Below, piece after piece: positions 44,529 through 53,383 of a stretch of DNA of 64,000 nt. The notes below the pieces were generated by a model. It searched no databases and was not told where the DNA came from. It worked only from the letters and a program-made list of their open reading frames with translations. The stretch is from Lachnospiraceae bacterium (GTDB lineage: Bacteria > Bacillota > Clostridia > Lachnospirales > Lachnospiraceae), in contig JABZIZ010000005.1 of assembly GCA_015258065.1 (NCBI GenBank), positions 1-64,000 on the forward strand. Direction: 5' to 3'. The translations under genes and the position numbers were made by a program. The number at the start of each line of letters is the position of its first letter. Positions within the stretch are counted from its first letter, which is position 1.

Positions 44529-46360
44529 TGAGTTCAAACACAGATCACAAACAAAAAGAAGAAATCCCGTCTCTTTCCTTGTTCGGGATTCCTCAAATAT
44601 TGCCTTTTACCAGGCCCTACCGCAAAACGATGTGCGCAATGCTTCTATTCGGTTGTCTCAGTTCTGCGATCGGGGCGACCTATGCCTTGTTTAACCGATA
44701 CGCACTGGATCATTTTATTGCGGAGAATACGACGAATGGAATCGGCCTATTCGCCTTAGCCTATTTGGGGCTGTTGTTTTTCCAGCTTTTACTGGATTAT
44801 TTTACGCTGTTCCAGGCTTGCCGTATCGAAATTGCCATCGGCAAAGATCTGCGGGCGGCAGCCTTTAATCACCTCCAAACCCTTTCCTTTTCTTATTTCA
44901 ATCAAAATAGTGTCGGATACACCCACTCCCGTGTCATGAGCGATACCGGCAAAATCGGCGTGCTGATGTCCTGGAGGTTCATGGATGTCGTGTGGAATAT
45001 CTCTTCCCTTGTCTGCATGATCCTGATCATGCTTGTGGTGAATTTCCGGCTGGGGCTCATCCTTTTTCTCTTACTGCCGATCACAGCGCTTCTTGTCTGG
45101 CTTTTCCAACAGAAATTAACGTCCATGCACAGAAAAATCAGAGAGCTGAATTCCAAAATAACCGGAAATTTTAACGAGGGAATCACGGGAGCGAAGTCGA
45201 TTAAAACGTTGGTGGTAGAAGAGCTGGTAGAGAAGGATTTTCGAGAAGATTCTCATCTGATGCGGACTGCCGGTGTTCATACCATGCGCTATCAGGCCTT
45301 TCTTTTGTCGGCGGTCGTCCTCATGGGTTCCGTTTCGCTTGCTCTGATTTTATGGAGGGGTGGAGCACTCAGTATGCAGCATGCCATGCAAATCGGAACG
45401 CTTTCCGTTTTCATGTCCTATGCCCTAAACATCATGGAGCCGGTACAGATTATCGTGGAAACATTTGCCGCCCTCATTCAAATTCAAGTGAATATCGAGC
45501 GTCTCACAAGGCTTCTTTCTACCAGGTCGGATGTCGTGGACGCCCCTCATGTCATTGAAAAATACGGAGACACCTTTCATCCCAAAAAAGAAAATTGGGA
45601 GCCACTGTACGGCGACATAGAATTTCGGGATGTTTCCTTTACCTATCCGGATGGAAAAGAAGAAGTTTTATCCCATTTTTGTCTCACGGTCCCGCAAGGG
45701 CAAAATGTAGCCATTGTCGGGGAGACAGGTGCGGGAAAATCCACGCTGGTCAATCTGGTCTGCCGTTTTTATGAACCGACTTCCGGTGAGATTTTGGTCG
45801 ATGGGGTGGACCTGAGAGAACGCTCTCAACTATGGCTTCACTCCAATATCGGCTATGTGTTACAAACGCCCCATCTTTTTTCAGGGACGGTCCGCGACAA
45901 TTTAAAATATGGCAGACCGGAGGCAAGCGATGCGGAGATCTGGCAGGCACTGCACACCGTCTCAGCCGACCAGATGATTAGAAATCTGGATCACGGACTG
46001 GATAGCGAAGTGGGAGAAGGAGGAGGAAGTCTGTCCACAGGGGAAAAACAGCTGCTTTCCTTTGCCAGGGCACTGTTAGCAGACCCCAGGATCCTGGTGT
46101 TGGACGAAGCGACCTCCTCGATTGATACCGTCATGGAGAAAGCAATCCAGGATGCGATTTCCACCGTTATAAAAGGGCGAACCTCCTTTGTCATAGCGCA
46201 TCGACTTTCTACCATCGTGGAAGCAGATCTGATTCTTGTCGTAAAAGATGGTAAAATCGTGGAAAGCGGAACACATAGAGAACTTTTACAAAGAAAAGGA
46301 TATTATGAGGAATTGTATTCCAGACAGTTTGAAGCTCTGCTGGAAGAAGAGCAGCTGTAG
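44525..46360 (+). CDS. Heterodimeric ABC multidrug-type exporter, partner subunit
   Basis: A 611-residue half-transporter. Six membrane segments (about 35-325) precede an ATPase with GETGAGKSTL, intact Walker B LVLDEATSSID and AHRLST, but a deviant signature LSTGEKQLL in place of LSGGQ. This alteration pairs with the Asp in the Walker B of subunit 1 to make one degenerate and one active ATP site, as expected for an asymmetric heterodimer. Function is probably drug or lipid export. Confidence 0.92.
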   Translation: MMSSNTDHKQKEEIPSLSLFGIPQILPFTRPYRKTMCAMLLFGCLSSAIGATYALFNRYALDHFIAENTTNGIGLFALAYLGLLFFQLLLDYFTLFQACRIEIAIGKDLRAAAFNHLQTLSFSYFNQNSVGYTHSRVMSDTGKIGVLMSWRFMDVVWNISSLVCMILIMLVVNFRLGLILFLLLPITALLVWLFQQKLTSMHRKIRELNSKITGNFNEGITGAKSIKTLVVEELVEKDFREDSHLMRTAGVHTMRYQAFLLSAVVLMGSVSLALILWRGGALSMQHAMQIGTLSVFMSYALNIMEPVQIIVETFAALIQIQVNIERLTRLLSTRSDVVDAPHVIEKYGDTFHPKKENWEPLYGDIEFRDVSFTYPDGKEEVLSHFCLTVPQGQNVAIVGETGAGKSTLVNLVCRFYEPTSGEILVDGVDLRERSQLWLHSNIGYVLQTPHLFSGTVRDNLKYGRPEASDAEIWQALHTVSADQMIRNLDHGLDSEVGEGGGSLSTGEKQLLSFARALLADPRILVLDEATSSIDTVMEKAIQDAISTVIKGRTSFVIAHRLSTIVEADLILVVKDGKIVESGTHRELLQRKGYYEELYSRQFEALLEEEQL

Positions 46361-46413
46361 GGCTGTTTTCCAAGACGAAATCCGCCTGGATGATTACGGA
46401 TGGGTTTGATTTA

Positions 46414-46442
46414 TTTACGCAGGATTCGATTCTTTGTATAAT
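46414..46442 (+). promoter_or_regulatory. Putative promoter for the degV gene
   Basis: TTTACG (46414-46419), 17 bp, TATAAT (46437-46442), 25 bp before the ATG at 46468. Confidence 0.6.
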
Positions 46443-46467
46443 ATATAAGTTTGAGGAGATCTATTTT

Positions 46468-47337
46468 ATGATGAAGACAGCAGTTGTGACGGACAGCAAC
46501 TCCGGTATTTCACCGGAAGAAGCAAAAGCAAACGGTATCGATGTCATTTCCATGCCTTTTCGGATCGGGGAACGCGAATATCTGGAAAATGTAAATTTGA
46601 CGCAAGAAGAATTTTTCCAAAAGCTAAAACAGGGGCTGGATGTTTCTACCAGCATGCCTTCTCCCGGGATCCTGATGGATACTTTTGATGCAAAATTAAA
46701 GGAGTATGAGGACCTGGTCTATATACCGATGTCCAGTGGCCTTTCCGGCTCCTGTCAGGCGGCAAAAACCCTTGCGGAGGACTATGACGGCAGGGTACAG
46801 GTGGTCGATAACAAACGAATCTCCGTCACGATGCGCAATTCCGTGTTGGATGCGCTTAGATTGGCGAAAAGTGGTAAGAATGCCGCAGAAATTCGCGAAA
46901 TTCTGGAGCAGGACGCTTTCAATACCAGCATCTATATCATGCTGGATACGTTATATTATTTAAAAAAAGGCGGAAGAATTACACCTGCCGCTGCAGCACT
47001 CGGCACTCTTCTCAAACTGAAACCCATTTTGCAGCTTCATGGGGAAAAATTAGATGCCTTTGCCAAGGCCAGAACGATCATGCAAGGGAAAAAGATCATG
47101 TTACAGGCGATTCGGGAGGATGCAGAAAAGCGTTTGGGAGGTCTTTCCGTAGAAAATGTACGAATCGACTCTGCTTATACCTATGATCAGGACGCAGCAA
47201 AAGAATGGAAGACTGAAATTGAATCCGCTTTTCCCGGATTTGAAATTTATCAGCAGCCTCTTTCTCTTTCCATTGCCTGCCATATCGGCCCGGGCGCTCT
47301 TGCTGTGACGGTGACAAAGAAACTACAGGTGATGTGA
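46468..47337 (+). CDS. DegV-family fatty-acid-binding protein (FakB-like)
   Basis: A 289-residue DegV protein. It shows the N-terminal VVTDSNSGI, the TSMPSPG segment and SSGLSGSCQAAK with the Ser residues that hold the lipid carboxylate, then YYLKKGGRITPAAAALG and the C-terminal GPGALAVTV. FakB-type proteins carry fatty acid to FakA for phosphorylation; a fakA gene lies at 25777. The start at 46468 has GAGGAG upstream; the longer open frame contains the promoter. Confidence 0.92.
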   Translation: MMKTAVVTDSNSGISPEEAKANGIDVISMPFRIGEREYLENVNLTQEEFFQKLKQGLDVSTSMPSPGILMDTFDAKLKEYEDLVYIPMSSGLSGSCQAAKTLAEDYDGRVQVVDNKRISVTMRNSVLDALRLAKSGKNAAEIREILEQDAFNTSIYIMLDTLYYLKKGGRITPAAAALGTLLKLKPILQLHGEKLDAFAKARTIMQGKKIMLQAIREDAEKRLGGLSVENVRIDSAYTYDQDAAKEWKTEIESAFPGFEIYQQPLSLSIACHIGPGALAVTVTKKLQVM

Positions 47338-47376
47338 TCGTTCATTGTTTTGAAAGGGGAGGGGGAGTTCAGATTC

Positions 47377-49308
47377 ATGGCATCCAATAAGAGCCATCTT
47401 TATGATGCTTCCAGTATCACGGTTCTGGAGGGTCTGGAAGCAGTCCGAATGCGGCCCGGCATGTATATCGGATCGGTTTCTACCAGAGGTTTGAACCATC
47501 TGATTTATGAAATCGTGGATAATGCGGTTGATGAACATTTAGCGGGTTTTTGTACAGAAATTCATGTCACGCTGGAAGCGGATGGCAGTGCGACCGTGGA
47601 AGACAACGGAAGAGGAATTCCCGTAGGAATGCATGCGCAGGGAGTCTCCGCCGAGCGCGTGGTTTATACGACACTTCATGCAGGCGGGAAATTCGGTCAT
47701 GATGCCTATAAAACAAGCGGAGGACTACACGGGGTCGGCTCTTCTGTGGTCAATGCACTTTCCCTTCGCATGACCGTTCGTGTTTCCAGAGACGGTAAGA
47801 TCTATCAGGATACCTATGAAAGAGGCAATCCCACCACCCCTCTCGAAAAGGGGCTTCTGCCTGTGGTCGGTAAGTCTTCCAAAACAGGGACCCTTGTCAA
47901 TTTTCTCCCCGATCCCGACATCTTCGAAAGAACACGCTTCAAAGAAGACGAGGTCATCAATCGTCTTCACGAAACAGCCTATTTGAATCCGCAACTTACG
48001 ATTGTTTTCACGGATAAAAGAGAGGGTTCGGACCCGACCCCCGTTTCTTTTCATGAACCGGAGGGTATCATTGGCTTTATCCGCGACCTGAATGCAACCA
48101 AGGAGGCGGTCATTCCTCCTGTTTATTTCAAGGGCGTCAGTGAAAAGATAGAAGTGGAAGTCGCTTTTCAATACGTCAGTGAATTCCACGAAGATGTTCT
48201 TGGCTTCTGTAATAATATTTATAATTCGGAAGGTGGAACGCATATCACCGGTTTCAAGACAATGTTCACCACCGTGATGAATAATTATGCCAGAGAGCTT
48301 GGCATCTTAAAGGAAAAGGACCCGAATTTCACCGGCGCAGATATTCGCAACGGAATGACGGCCATTGTCTCCATTAAACATCCGGATCCCCGCTTTGAAG
48401 GACAGACCAAAACCAAGCTGGACAACCAGGATGCGGCAAAGGCCGTATCCAAGGTGACAGGGGATGAGGTTCCCAGATTTTTCGACCGTAATCTGGATCA
48501 GCTGAAAGCCGTCCTTTCCTGTGCAGAGAAGGCTGCCAAAATTCGTAAGGCCGAGGAAAAAACGAAGACGAATATGCTGACTAAGCAAAAGTTCTCGTTT
48601 GACTCCAACGGCAAACTGGCCAACTGTATTTCTAAAGATCCGAAAGAGTGCGAAATCTTCATTGTAGAAGGGGACTCCGCCGGCGGCTCTGCCAAGATGG
48701 GACGAAACAGAACCTTTCAGGCGATTCTGCCGATTCGAGGGAAAATCCTCAATGTAGAAAAAGCTTCCATCGATAAGGTGTTAGCCAATGCGGAAATCAA
48801 GTCTATGATCAACGCATTTGGTTGCGGTTTTTCGGAAGGATATGGGAATGATTTTGATATTGCGAAGCTCCGCTATGACAAAATCATCATCATGGCCGAT
48901 GCGGATGTGGATGGTGCCCATATCGCCACCCTGCTTCTCACCCTGTTCTATCGTTTTATGCCAGAACTGATTTTTGAAGGACATGTGTATGTCGCCATGC
49001 CCCCCTTATATAAAGTGATTCCATCGCAGGGCAAAGAAGAGTATTTATACGACGATAAGGCACTGGAGAAATATCGAAAGACACACAAACAGGCTTTTAC
49101 CCTGCAACGGTACAAAGGGCTTGGAGAAATGGATCCGGCTCAGCTTTGGGAGACGACCCTGGATCCGGAAAAGAGAATGCTGAAGGCGGTCATGGTCGAA
49201 GATGCCAAAATGGCATCCAGAACAACGGAATTGCTGATGGGGCAGGAGGTTCCACCCAGAAGAGAATATATCCGTAAACATGCCACCGACGCCGCTTTGG
49301 ATATTTAA
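47377..49308 (+). CDS. parE: Type IIA DNA topoisomerase subunit B (topoisomerase IV ParE-like)
   Basis: A 643-residue GHKL-ATPase/Toprim protein. The ATP site shows EIVDNAVDE with the catalytic Glu near 45, DNGRGIP and GLHGVGSSVVNALS; the Toprim domain has EGDSAGGSAKMGRNR and DADVDGAHI; the C-terminus ends RRKYI-like RREYIRKHA. The ATG at 47377 follows a purine-rich GGGGAGGGGGAG. The pair with the A subunit 100 bp later, away from a dnaA/recF region, suggests topoisomerase IV or a second gyrase. Gyrase versus topoisomerase IV cannot be settled by eye. Confidence 0.85.
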   Translation: MASNKSHLYDASSITVLEGLEAVRMRPGMYIGSVSTRGLNHLIYEIVDNAVDEHLAGFCTEIHVTLEADGSATVEDNGRGIPVGMHAQGVSAERVVYTTLHAGGKFGHDAYKTSGGLHGVGSSVVNALSLRMTVRVSRDGKIYQDTYERGNPTTPLEKGLLPVVGKSSKTGTLVNFLPDPDIFERTRFKEDEVINRLHETAYLNPQLTIVFTDKREGSDPTPVSFHEPEGIIGFIRDLNATKEAVIPPVYFKGVSEKIEVEVAFQYVSEFHEDVLGFCNNIYNSEGGTHITGFKTMFTTVMNNYARELGILKEKDPNFTGADIRNGMTAIVSIKHPDPRFEGQTKTKLDNQDAAKAVSKVTGDEVPRFFDRNLDQLKAVLSCAEKAAKIRKAEEKTKTNMLTKQKFSFDSNGKLANCISKDPKECEIFIVEGDSAGGSAKMGRNRTFQAILPIRGKILNVEKASIDKVLANAEIKSMINAFGCGFSEGYGNDFDIAKLRYDKIIIMADADVDGAHIATLLLTLFYRFMPELIFEGHVYVAMPPLYKVIPSQGKEEYLYDDKALEKYRKTHKQAFTLQRYKGLGEMDPAQLWETTLDPEKRMLKAVMVEDAKMASRTTELLMGQEVPPRREYIRKHATDAALDI

Positions 49309-49410
49309 GAGCCCGGTTGTCCTGGTACAAGGCCAGGATGAGGAGAGGGGATAGAAGGAAGCGGCGTTCTTGAAAAGCAACAACGCTTTCCTGCAGGAAA
49401 CGAGGGATTT

Positions 49411-51660
49411 ATGGCAAATACATCTGCAATAGACCGCATTGTACAAACAGAATATTCCGACGTGATGCAGCAGTCCTATATTGATTATGCAATGAGTGTG
49501 ATTGTGGCGCGTGCACTGCCGGATATCCGGGACGGTTTAAAACCTGTGCAAAGAAGAACCCTTTATGATATGTATGAGCTTGGCATCCGTTATGACAAGC
49601 CGTATCGTAAAAGTGCGAGAATCGTGGGCGATACCATGGGTAAGTATCACCCTCATGGGGACAGCTCCATCTATGATTCGCTCGTCGTGATGGCACAGGA
49701 GTTTAAAAAGGCACTCCCGCTTGTGGACGGACACGGGAATTTCGGCACCATCGAGGGAGACGGCGCTGCAGCCATGCGTTATACCGAAGCCAGGCTGCAA
49801 AAGGTGACACAAGAAAACTTTCTCACCGATTTGGATAAAGATATCGTAGATTTTGTCCCGAATTTTGACGAGACCGAAAGAGAACCCTCTGTTCTTCCGG
49901 TCAAGATCCCCCATTTTCTGATTAACGGGTCGGAGGGGATTGCGGTCGGAATGGCGACCAGCACGCCTCCGCATAATTTAAAGGAGATTCTGGATGCGGA
50001 AATTGCCTTTATCGAAAACGACCAGATCGGCACGGAAGAACTGCTTCGACTGGTCAAAGGGCCGGATTTTCCGACGGGCGGCATCGTTATTAACCAAAGT
50101 GAATTAAAGCAGATTTACGAAACAGGCGAGGGAAAAATCCGCCTTCGTGGCAGGGTAAAAGAAGAAAAGGGGCGCAACGGTCATCCTCTTTTAATTGTAA
50201 GCGAAATTCCCTATACCATGATCGGAAGCGGAATTGCAAAGTTCTTGACGGATGTGGCAGCCCTTCAGGAAAATAAGGTCACAAACGATATCGTAGATAT
50301 TGCCAATCAGTCCTCCAAAGAAGGAGTCCGGATTGTCATTGAGTTAAAGAAGGGAACGGATGTAGCCAATTTTACCAACCTTCTTTACAAAAAAACCAAG
50401 CTGGAAGATACGTTCGGCGTCAATATGCTTGCGATTCATGAAGGCAGACCGGAAACCATGAATCTGCGAGAAATCATCAAGGCCTGCGTGGATTTTCAGT
50501 TTGAATGCACCAGACGCAAATACACCACCCTGCTTGCCAGAGAGAAGGCGAAAAAAGAAATCCAGGAGGGCCTGATCAAGGCCTGCAATGTCATTGATTT
50601 GATTATTGAAATCCTGCGCGGTTCTGAAACAAGACAGATGGCAAAAGAGTGTCTGGTTTCCGGGAAAACGGACGGCATCTCCTTTCGGTCCAGAGAATCG
50701 AAAATCATGGCGGCACAGCTGCTTTTTTCAGAAAAGCAGGCAGATGCCATTCTTGAGATGCGCCTCTACAAGCTCATCGGACTTGAAATTCATGCCCTAA
50801 CGAAAGAGCATGAAGAGACCGTCGCTAAAATCTATCGTTATGAAGATATCCTGGAAGAGCGTTCTTCCATGGCCATGGTGATCTCCAAGGAACTGGCGGA
50901 TATCCGCAAAGAATATGGTAGAAAACGCCGCACCGAAATCGGGAATTTTGCCGATGCGGTATATGAGGAAAAACAGGCAGAGGAGTTTGATCTTGCCTTT
51001 GTCATGGATCGGTTTGGCTATGCTAAAACCATTGATTTATCCAGTTTCGAAAAGAACAAAGAGGGGATTGCCACGGAGTACCCATACGGTTTCATTTGCC
51101 GGAATACCGGTAAAATTTGTATCTTTACCAACACGGGGAACCTGCATACCATCAAGGCACAGGATCTGCCTCAGGGGAAGCTGAAAGACAAGGGGATTCC
51201 CATTGACAATGTTTCTAATTTTGACGCAGCCAGGGAGCAGATCGTCTTTGCTGCAAGCCAATCGGATCTGAATCTTTACCGGCTGATTTTTATCACCAAA
51301 CAAGCGATGGTTAAGATGGTGGATGGCGGCGAATTTGATGTTGCAAAAAAATGTGTGGCGGCCACCAAATTAAACGACGGGGACGAAGTCATCCGTATTG
51401 GGCTTCTGAAAACGCAGAAGACCATTGTGTTACAGACACAAAACCATTATTTTCTCCGCTTTCCTCTGGAAGAAATCCCGGAAAAGAAGAAAGCGGCGAT
51501 CGGTGTTCGCGGTATGAAACTGGGTAAAAACGATGCTTTATCTCAGGTTTATTTTTTAGAGGATGTGGATCTGTCGGTAGCTGCTGTAGAGGGAAAGAGC
51601 ATTGCTTTAAATACGCTTAAAATCGCAAGCAGGGATGGACGCGGACAGAAAAAAGCATAA
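49411..51660 (+). CDS. parC: Type IIA DNA topoisomerase subunit A (topoisomerase IV ParC-like)
   Basis: A 749-residue protein. The breakage-reunion domain has ALPDIRDGLKPVQRR (QRR as in ParC, gyrases have HRR), the quinolone-region HPHGDSSIYDS with Ser85 and Asp89 in the drug-sensitive state, and the active-site Tyr124 in AMRYTEARL. A C-terminal beta-pinwheel follows, but the gyrase-defining QRRGGKG box is replaced by GVRGMKLGK. This favours topoisomerase IV-type decatenation. The last 26 bp lie before the rsmD start. Confidence 0.87.
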   Translation: MANTSAIDRIVQTEYSDVMQQSYIDYAMSVIVARALPDIRDGLKPVQRRTLYDMYELGIRYDKPYRKSARIVGDTMGKYHPHGDSSIYDSLVVMAQEFKKALPLVDGHGNFGTIEGDGAAAMRYTEARLQKVTQENFLTDLDKDIVDFVPNFDETEREPSVLPVKIPHFLINGSEGIAVGMATSTPPHNLKEILDAEIAFIENDQIGTEELLRLVKGPDFPTGGIVINQSELKQIYETGEGKIRLRGRVKEEKGRNGHPLLIVSEIPYTMIGSGIAKFLTDVAALQENKVTNDIVDIANQSSKEGVRIVIELKKGTDVANFTNLLYKKTKLEDTFGVNMLAIHEGRPETMNLREIIKACVDFQFECTRRKYTTLLAREKAKKEIQEGLIKACNVIDLIIEILRGSETRQMAKECLVSGKTDGISFRSRESKIMAAQLLFSEKQADAILEMRLYKLIGLEIHALTKEHEETVAKIYRYEDILEERSSMAMVISKELADIRKEYGRKRRTEIGNFADAVYEEKQAEEFDLAFVMDRFGYAKTIDLSSFEKNKEGIATEYPYGFICRNTGKICIFTNTGNLHTIKAQDLPQGKLKDKGIPIDNVSNFDAAREQIVFAASQSDLNLYRLIFITKQAMVKMVDGGEFDVAKKCVAATKLNDGDEVIRIGLLKTQKTIVLQTQNHYFLRFPLEEIPEKKKAAIGVRGMKLGKNDALSQVYFLEDVDLSVAAVEGKSIALNTLKIASRDGRGQKKA

Positions 51661-51682
51661 TGCGGATGAAAGGAACGAAACG

Positions 51683-52252
51683 ATGAGAGTAATTGCAGGA
51701 AATGCAAGGAGTATCCCTTTAAAAACTCCGGAAGGAGAGGGTACCAGACCCACGCAGGATCGGATCAAAGAAACGTTGTTTAACATGATTCAGGCGTTCG
51801 TTCCCGGTGCTGTCTTTTTGGATCTCTTTGCCGGAGGAGGAGGAATTGGAATTGAGGCGCTCTCCAGAGGAGCGAAGAGGGCCTATTTTGTTGAAAACGC
51901 AAGCGCCCCCTATCGTTGTCTGCAAGAAAATCTACATAAAGTACATCTCGAGGAACAGGCCGTTCTTCTAAAACAGGATATTCTATCGGCGCTGCATGGA
52001 ATTCATGAAAAGAAAGTAGATCTCATTTATCTGGATCCTCCCTATGATACGGATCTGTACGAACGCACCCTAACCGTCCTCTCTCAGATGCCTTACCTGA
52101 CAGAGGATAGCCTGGTCATTGCAGAATCCACGCTGGAGAAGGATTTTTCTTTTGTAACGGAATTGGGTTATCTCATTCAAAGAGAAAAGTGCTATAAACA
52201 CAATAAACATGTATTTTTAAAATTTATCGGAAAAGAGAAGGGGCAAGAATGA
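51683..52252 (+). CDS. rsmD: 16S rRNA (guanine966-N2)-methyltransferase
   Basis: A 189-residue SAM methyltransferase. It opens MRVIAGNARSIPL, then TRPTQDRIKETLFNM, the SAM-binding LDLFAGGGGIGIEALSRGA and the catalytic LDPPYDTD (D/N-PPY). The ATG at 51683 has AAAGGAA upstream; the upstream extension of the frame overlaps the topoisomerase gene. It overlaps coaD by 4 bp, the common rsmD-coaD arrangement. Confidence 0.95.
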   Translation: MRVIAGNARSIPLKTPEGEGTRPTQDRIKETLFNMIQAFVPGAVFLDLFAGGGGIGIEALSRGAKRAYFVENASAPYRCLQENLHKVHLEEQAVLLKQDILSALHGIHEKKVDLIYLDPPYDTDLYERTLTVLSQMPYLTEDSLVIAESTLEKDFSFVTELGYLIQREKCYKHNKHVFLKFIGKEKGQE

Positions 52253-52788
52253 AAACTGCCATTTACCCGGGAACCTTCGATCCGGTCACCTATGGACATC
52301 TGGATATCATCAAACGTGCCGCCGCAATGTTCGACCATATCATTGTCGTTGTGATGCACAACTCCGCCAAGCATTCGTTGTTTTCAGCTGAGGAACGTGT
52401 TAAAATGATAAATCATGCCGTCAGGGAGATTCCCGGCGTCAGTGTTGATGTACATAACACACTCTTAACAGATTATTGCAGTAAAAAGAACATCTATACA
52501 GTGATACGTGGACTTCGTTCCACCACAGATTATGAATATGAATTGCAGCTTGCGCTGACCAATCGCGAAATGTCGGGGGGGCGGGTCGACACCGTGTTTT
52601 TAACGACCGCACACCGTTATTCCTATGTCAGCAGTTCGGTTGTTCGTGAATTTGCTATGTACGGTGCAGATGTTTCAGAATTGGTTCCTTTACAAGTTGC
52701 AGCCCTTCTAAAAGAAAAATTCACCGATGTCCCTAGGAACGAATCCGGGGAGAGGAGATCAAATGAGTCAGCTGGATCAGATGATTGA
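52249..52788 (+). CDS. coaD: Phosphopantetheine adenylyltransferase
   Basis: A 179-residue nucleotidyltransferase of coenzyme A synthesis. YPGTFDPVTYGHLDII contains the HxGH-like site, VIRGLRSTTDYEYE and the ISSS-like YSYVSSSVVRE motif are present. The catalytic domain ends near residue 162 (LKEKFTDVP); the last 17 residues are polar, do not belong to the usual family length and overlap the next gene by 26 bp including its ribosome site. Confidence 0.95.
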   Translation: MKTAIYPGTFDPVTYGHLDIIKRAAAMFDHIIVVVMHNSAKHSLFSAEERVKMINHAVREIPGVSVDVHNTLLTDYCSKKNIYTVIRGLRSTTDYEYELQLALTNREMSGGRVDTVFLTTAHRYSYVSSSVVREFAMYGADVSELVPLQVAALLKEKFTDVPRNESGERRSNESAGSDD

Positions 52789-53371
52789 TAAAATTGAAGC
52801 CTATCTGGATCAATGTAAGTTTCAGACACTCTCAAAGACCAATATCATCGTAGATAAGGAAACCATCGATGATATGTTGGAGGAACTTCGGACAAAAACA
52901 CCGGAAGAGATCCGGAAGTATCGAACCATGGTGAATAACGAGGAAGTCATCCTGAATGATGCCAAACGCAAGGCGCATGCGCTCATCAATGAGGCGCAGG
53001 AACATCGTAACGAGCTGATTAATGAACACGAAGTCATGCGTCAGGCTTACGAGCAGGCCAATGAAGTCATTAAATCAGCGGCTAAACAGGCACAGGAATT
53101 ATTAAATCGTGCCACGACGGAATCCAATGCAATGAAAACGGCAGCGGTATCCTATACCGACCGCCTTCTTTCCGAGGTGGAAGACGCTTTAAATAAGGCA
53201 GTAGAGTCCTCCGAAAAACACATGAGTTCCTTGATCGGTGAACTTGCCACGTATCAGGAAACGGTAAGGGCGAATCGGAGAGATTTACAACCTCCACAGG
53301 TGGAGACAGCGACATCACAAGAGACGGATCCACCGAAAGAAAACAAAGAAAAAGATATCAATATTATGTAA
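52763..53371 (+). CDS. Coiled-coil protein of the rsmD-coaD neighbourhood, function unknown
   Basis: A 202-residue hydrophilic protein, no membrane segment. Residues 1-45 form a short N-terminal domain (LDQMIDKIEAYLDQCK), 46-160 a long heptad-rich coiled coil (EEVILNDAKRKAHALINEAQE and similar), and 165-202 a polar tail ending in DINIM. Similar proteins are often labelled ATPase or V-type H subunit by coiled-coil similarity alone, which is not evidence of function. The start at 52763 has AGAGGAG upstream and lies inside the coaD end. Possibly a cell-division or envelope scaffold; this is inference. Confidence 0.8.
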   Translation: MSQLDQMIDKIEAYLDQCKFQTLSKTNIIVDKETIDDMLEELRTKTPEEIRKYRTMVNNEEVILNDAKRKAHALINEAQEHRNELINEHEVMRQAYEQANEVIKSAAKQAQELLNRATTESNAMKTAAVSYTDRLLSEVEDALNKAVESSEKHMSSLIGELATYQETVRANRRDLQPPQVETATSQETDPPKENKEKDINIM

Positions 53372-53383
53372 GAGGGGGAATTT

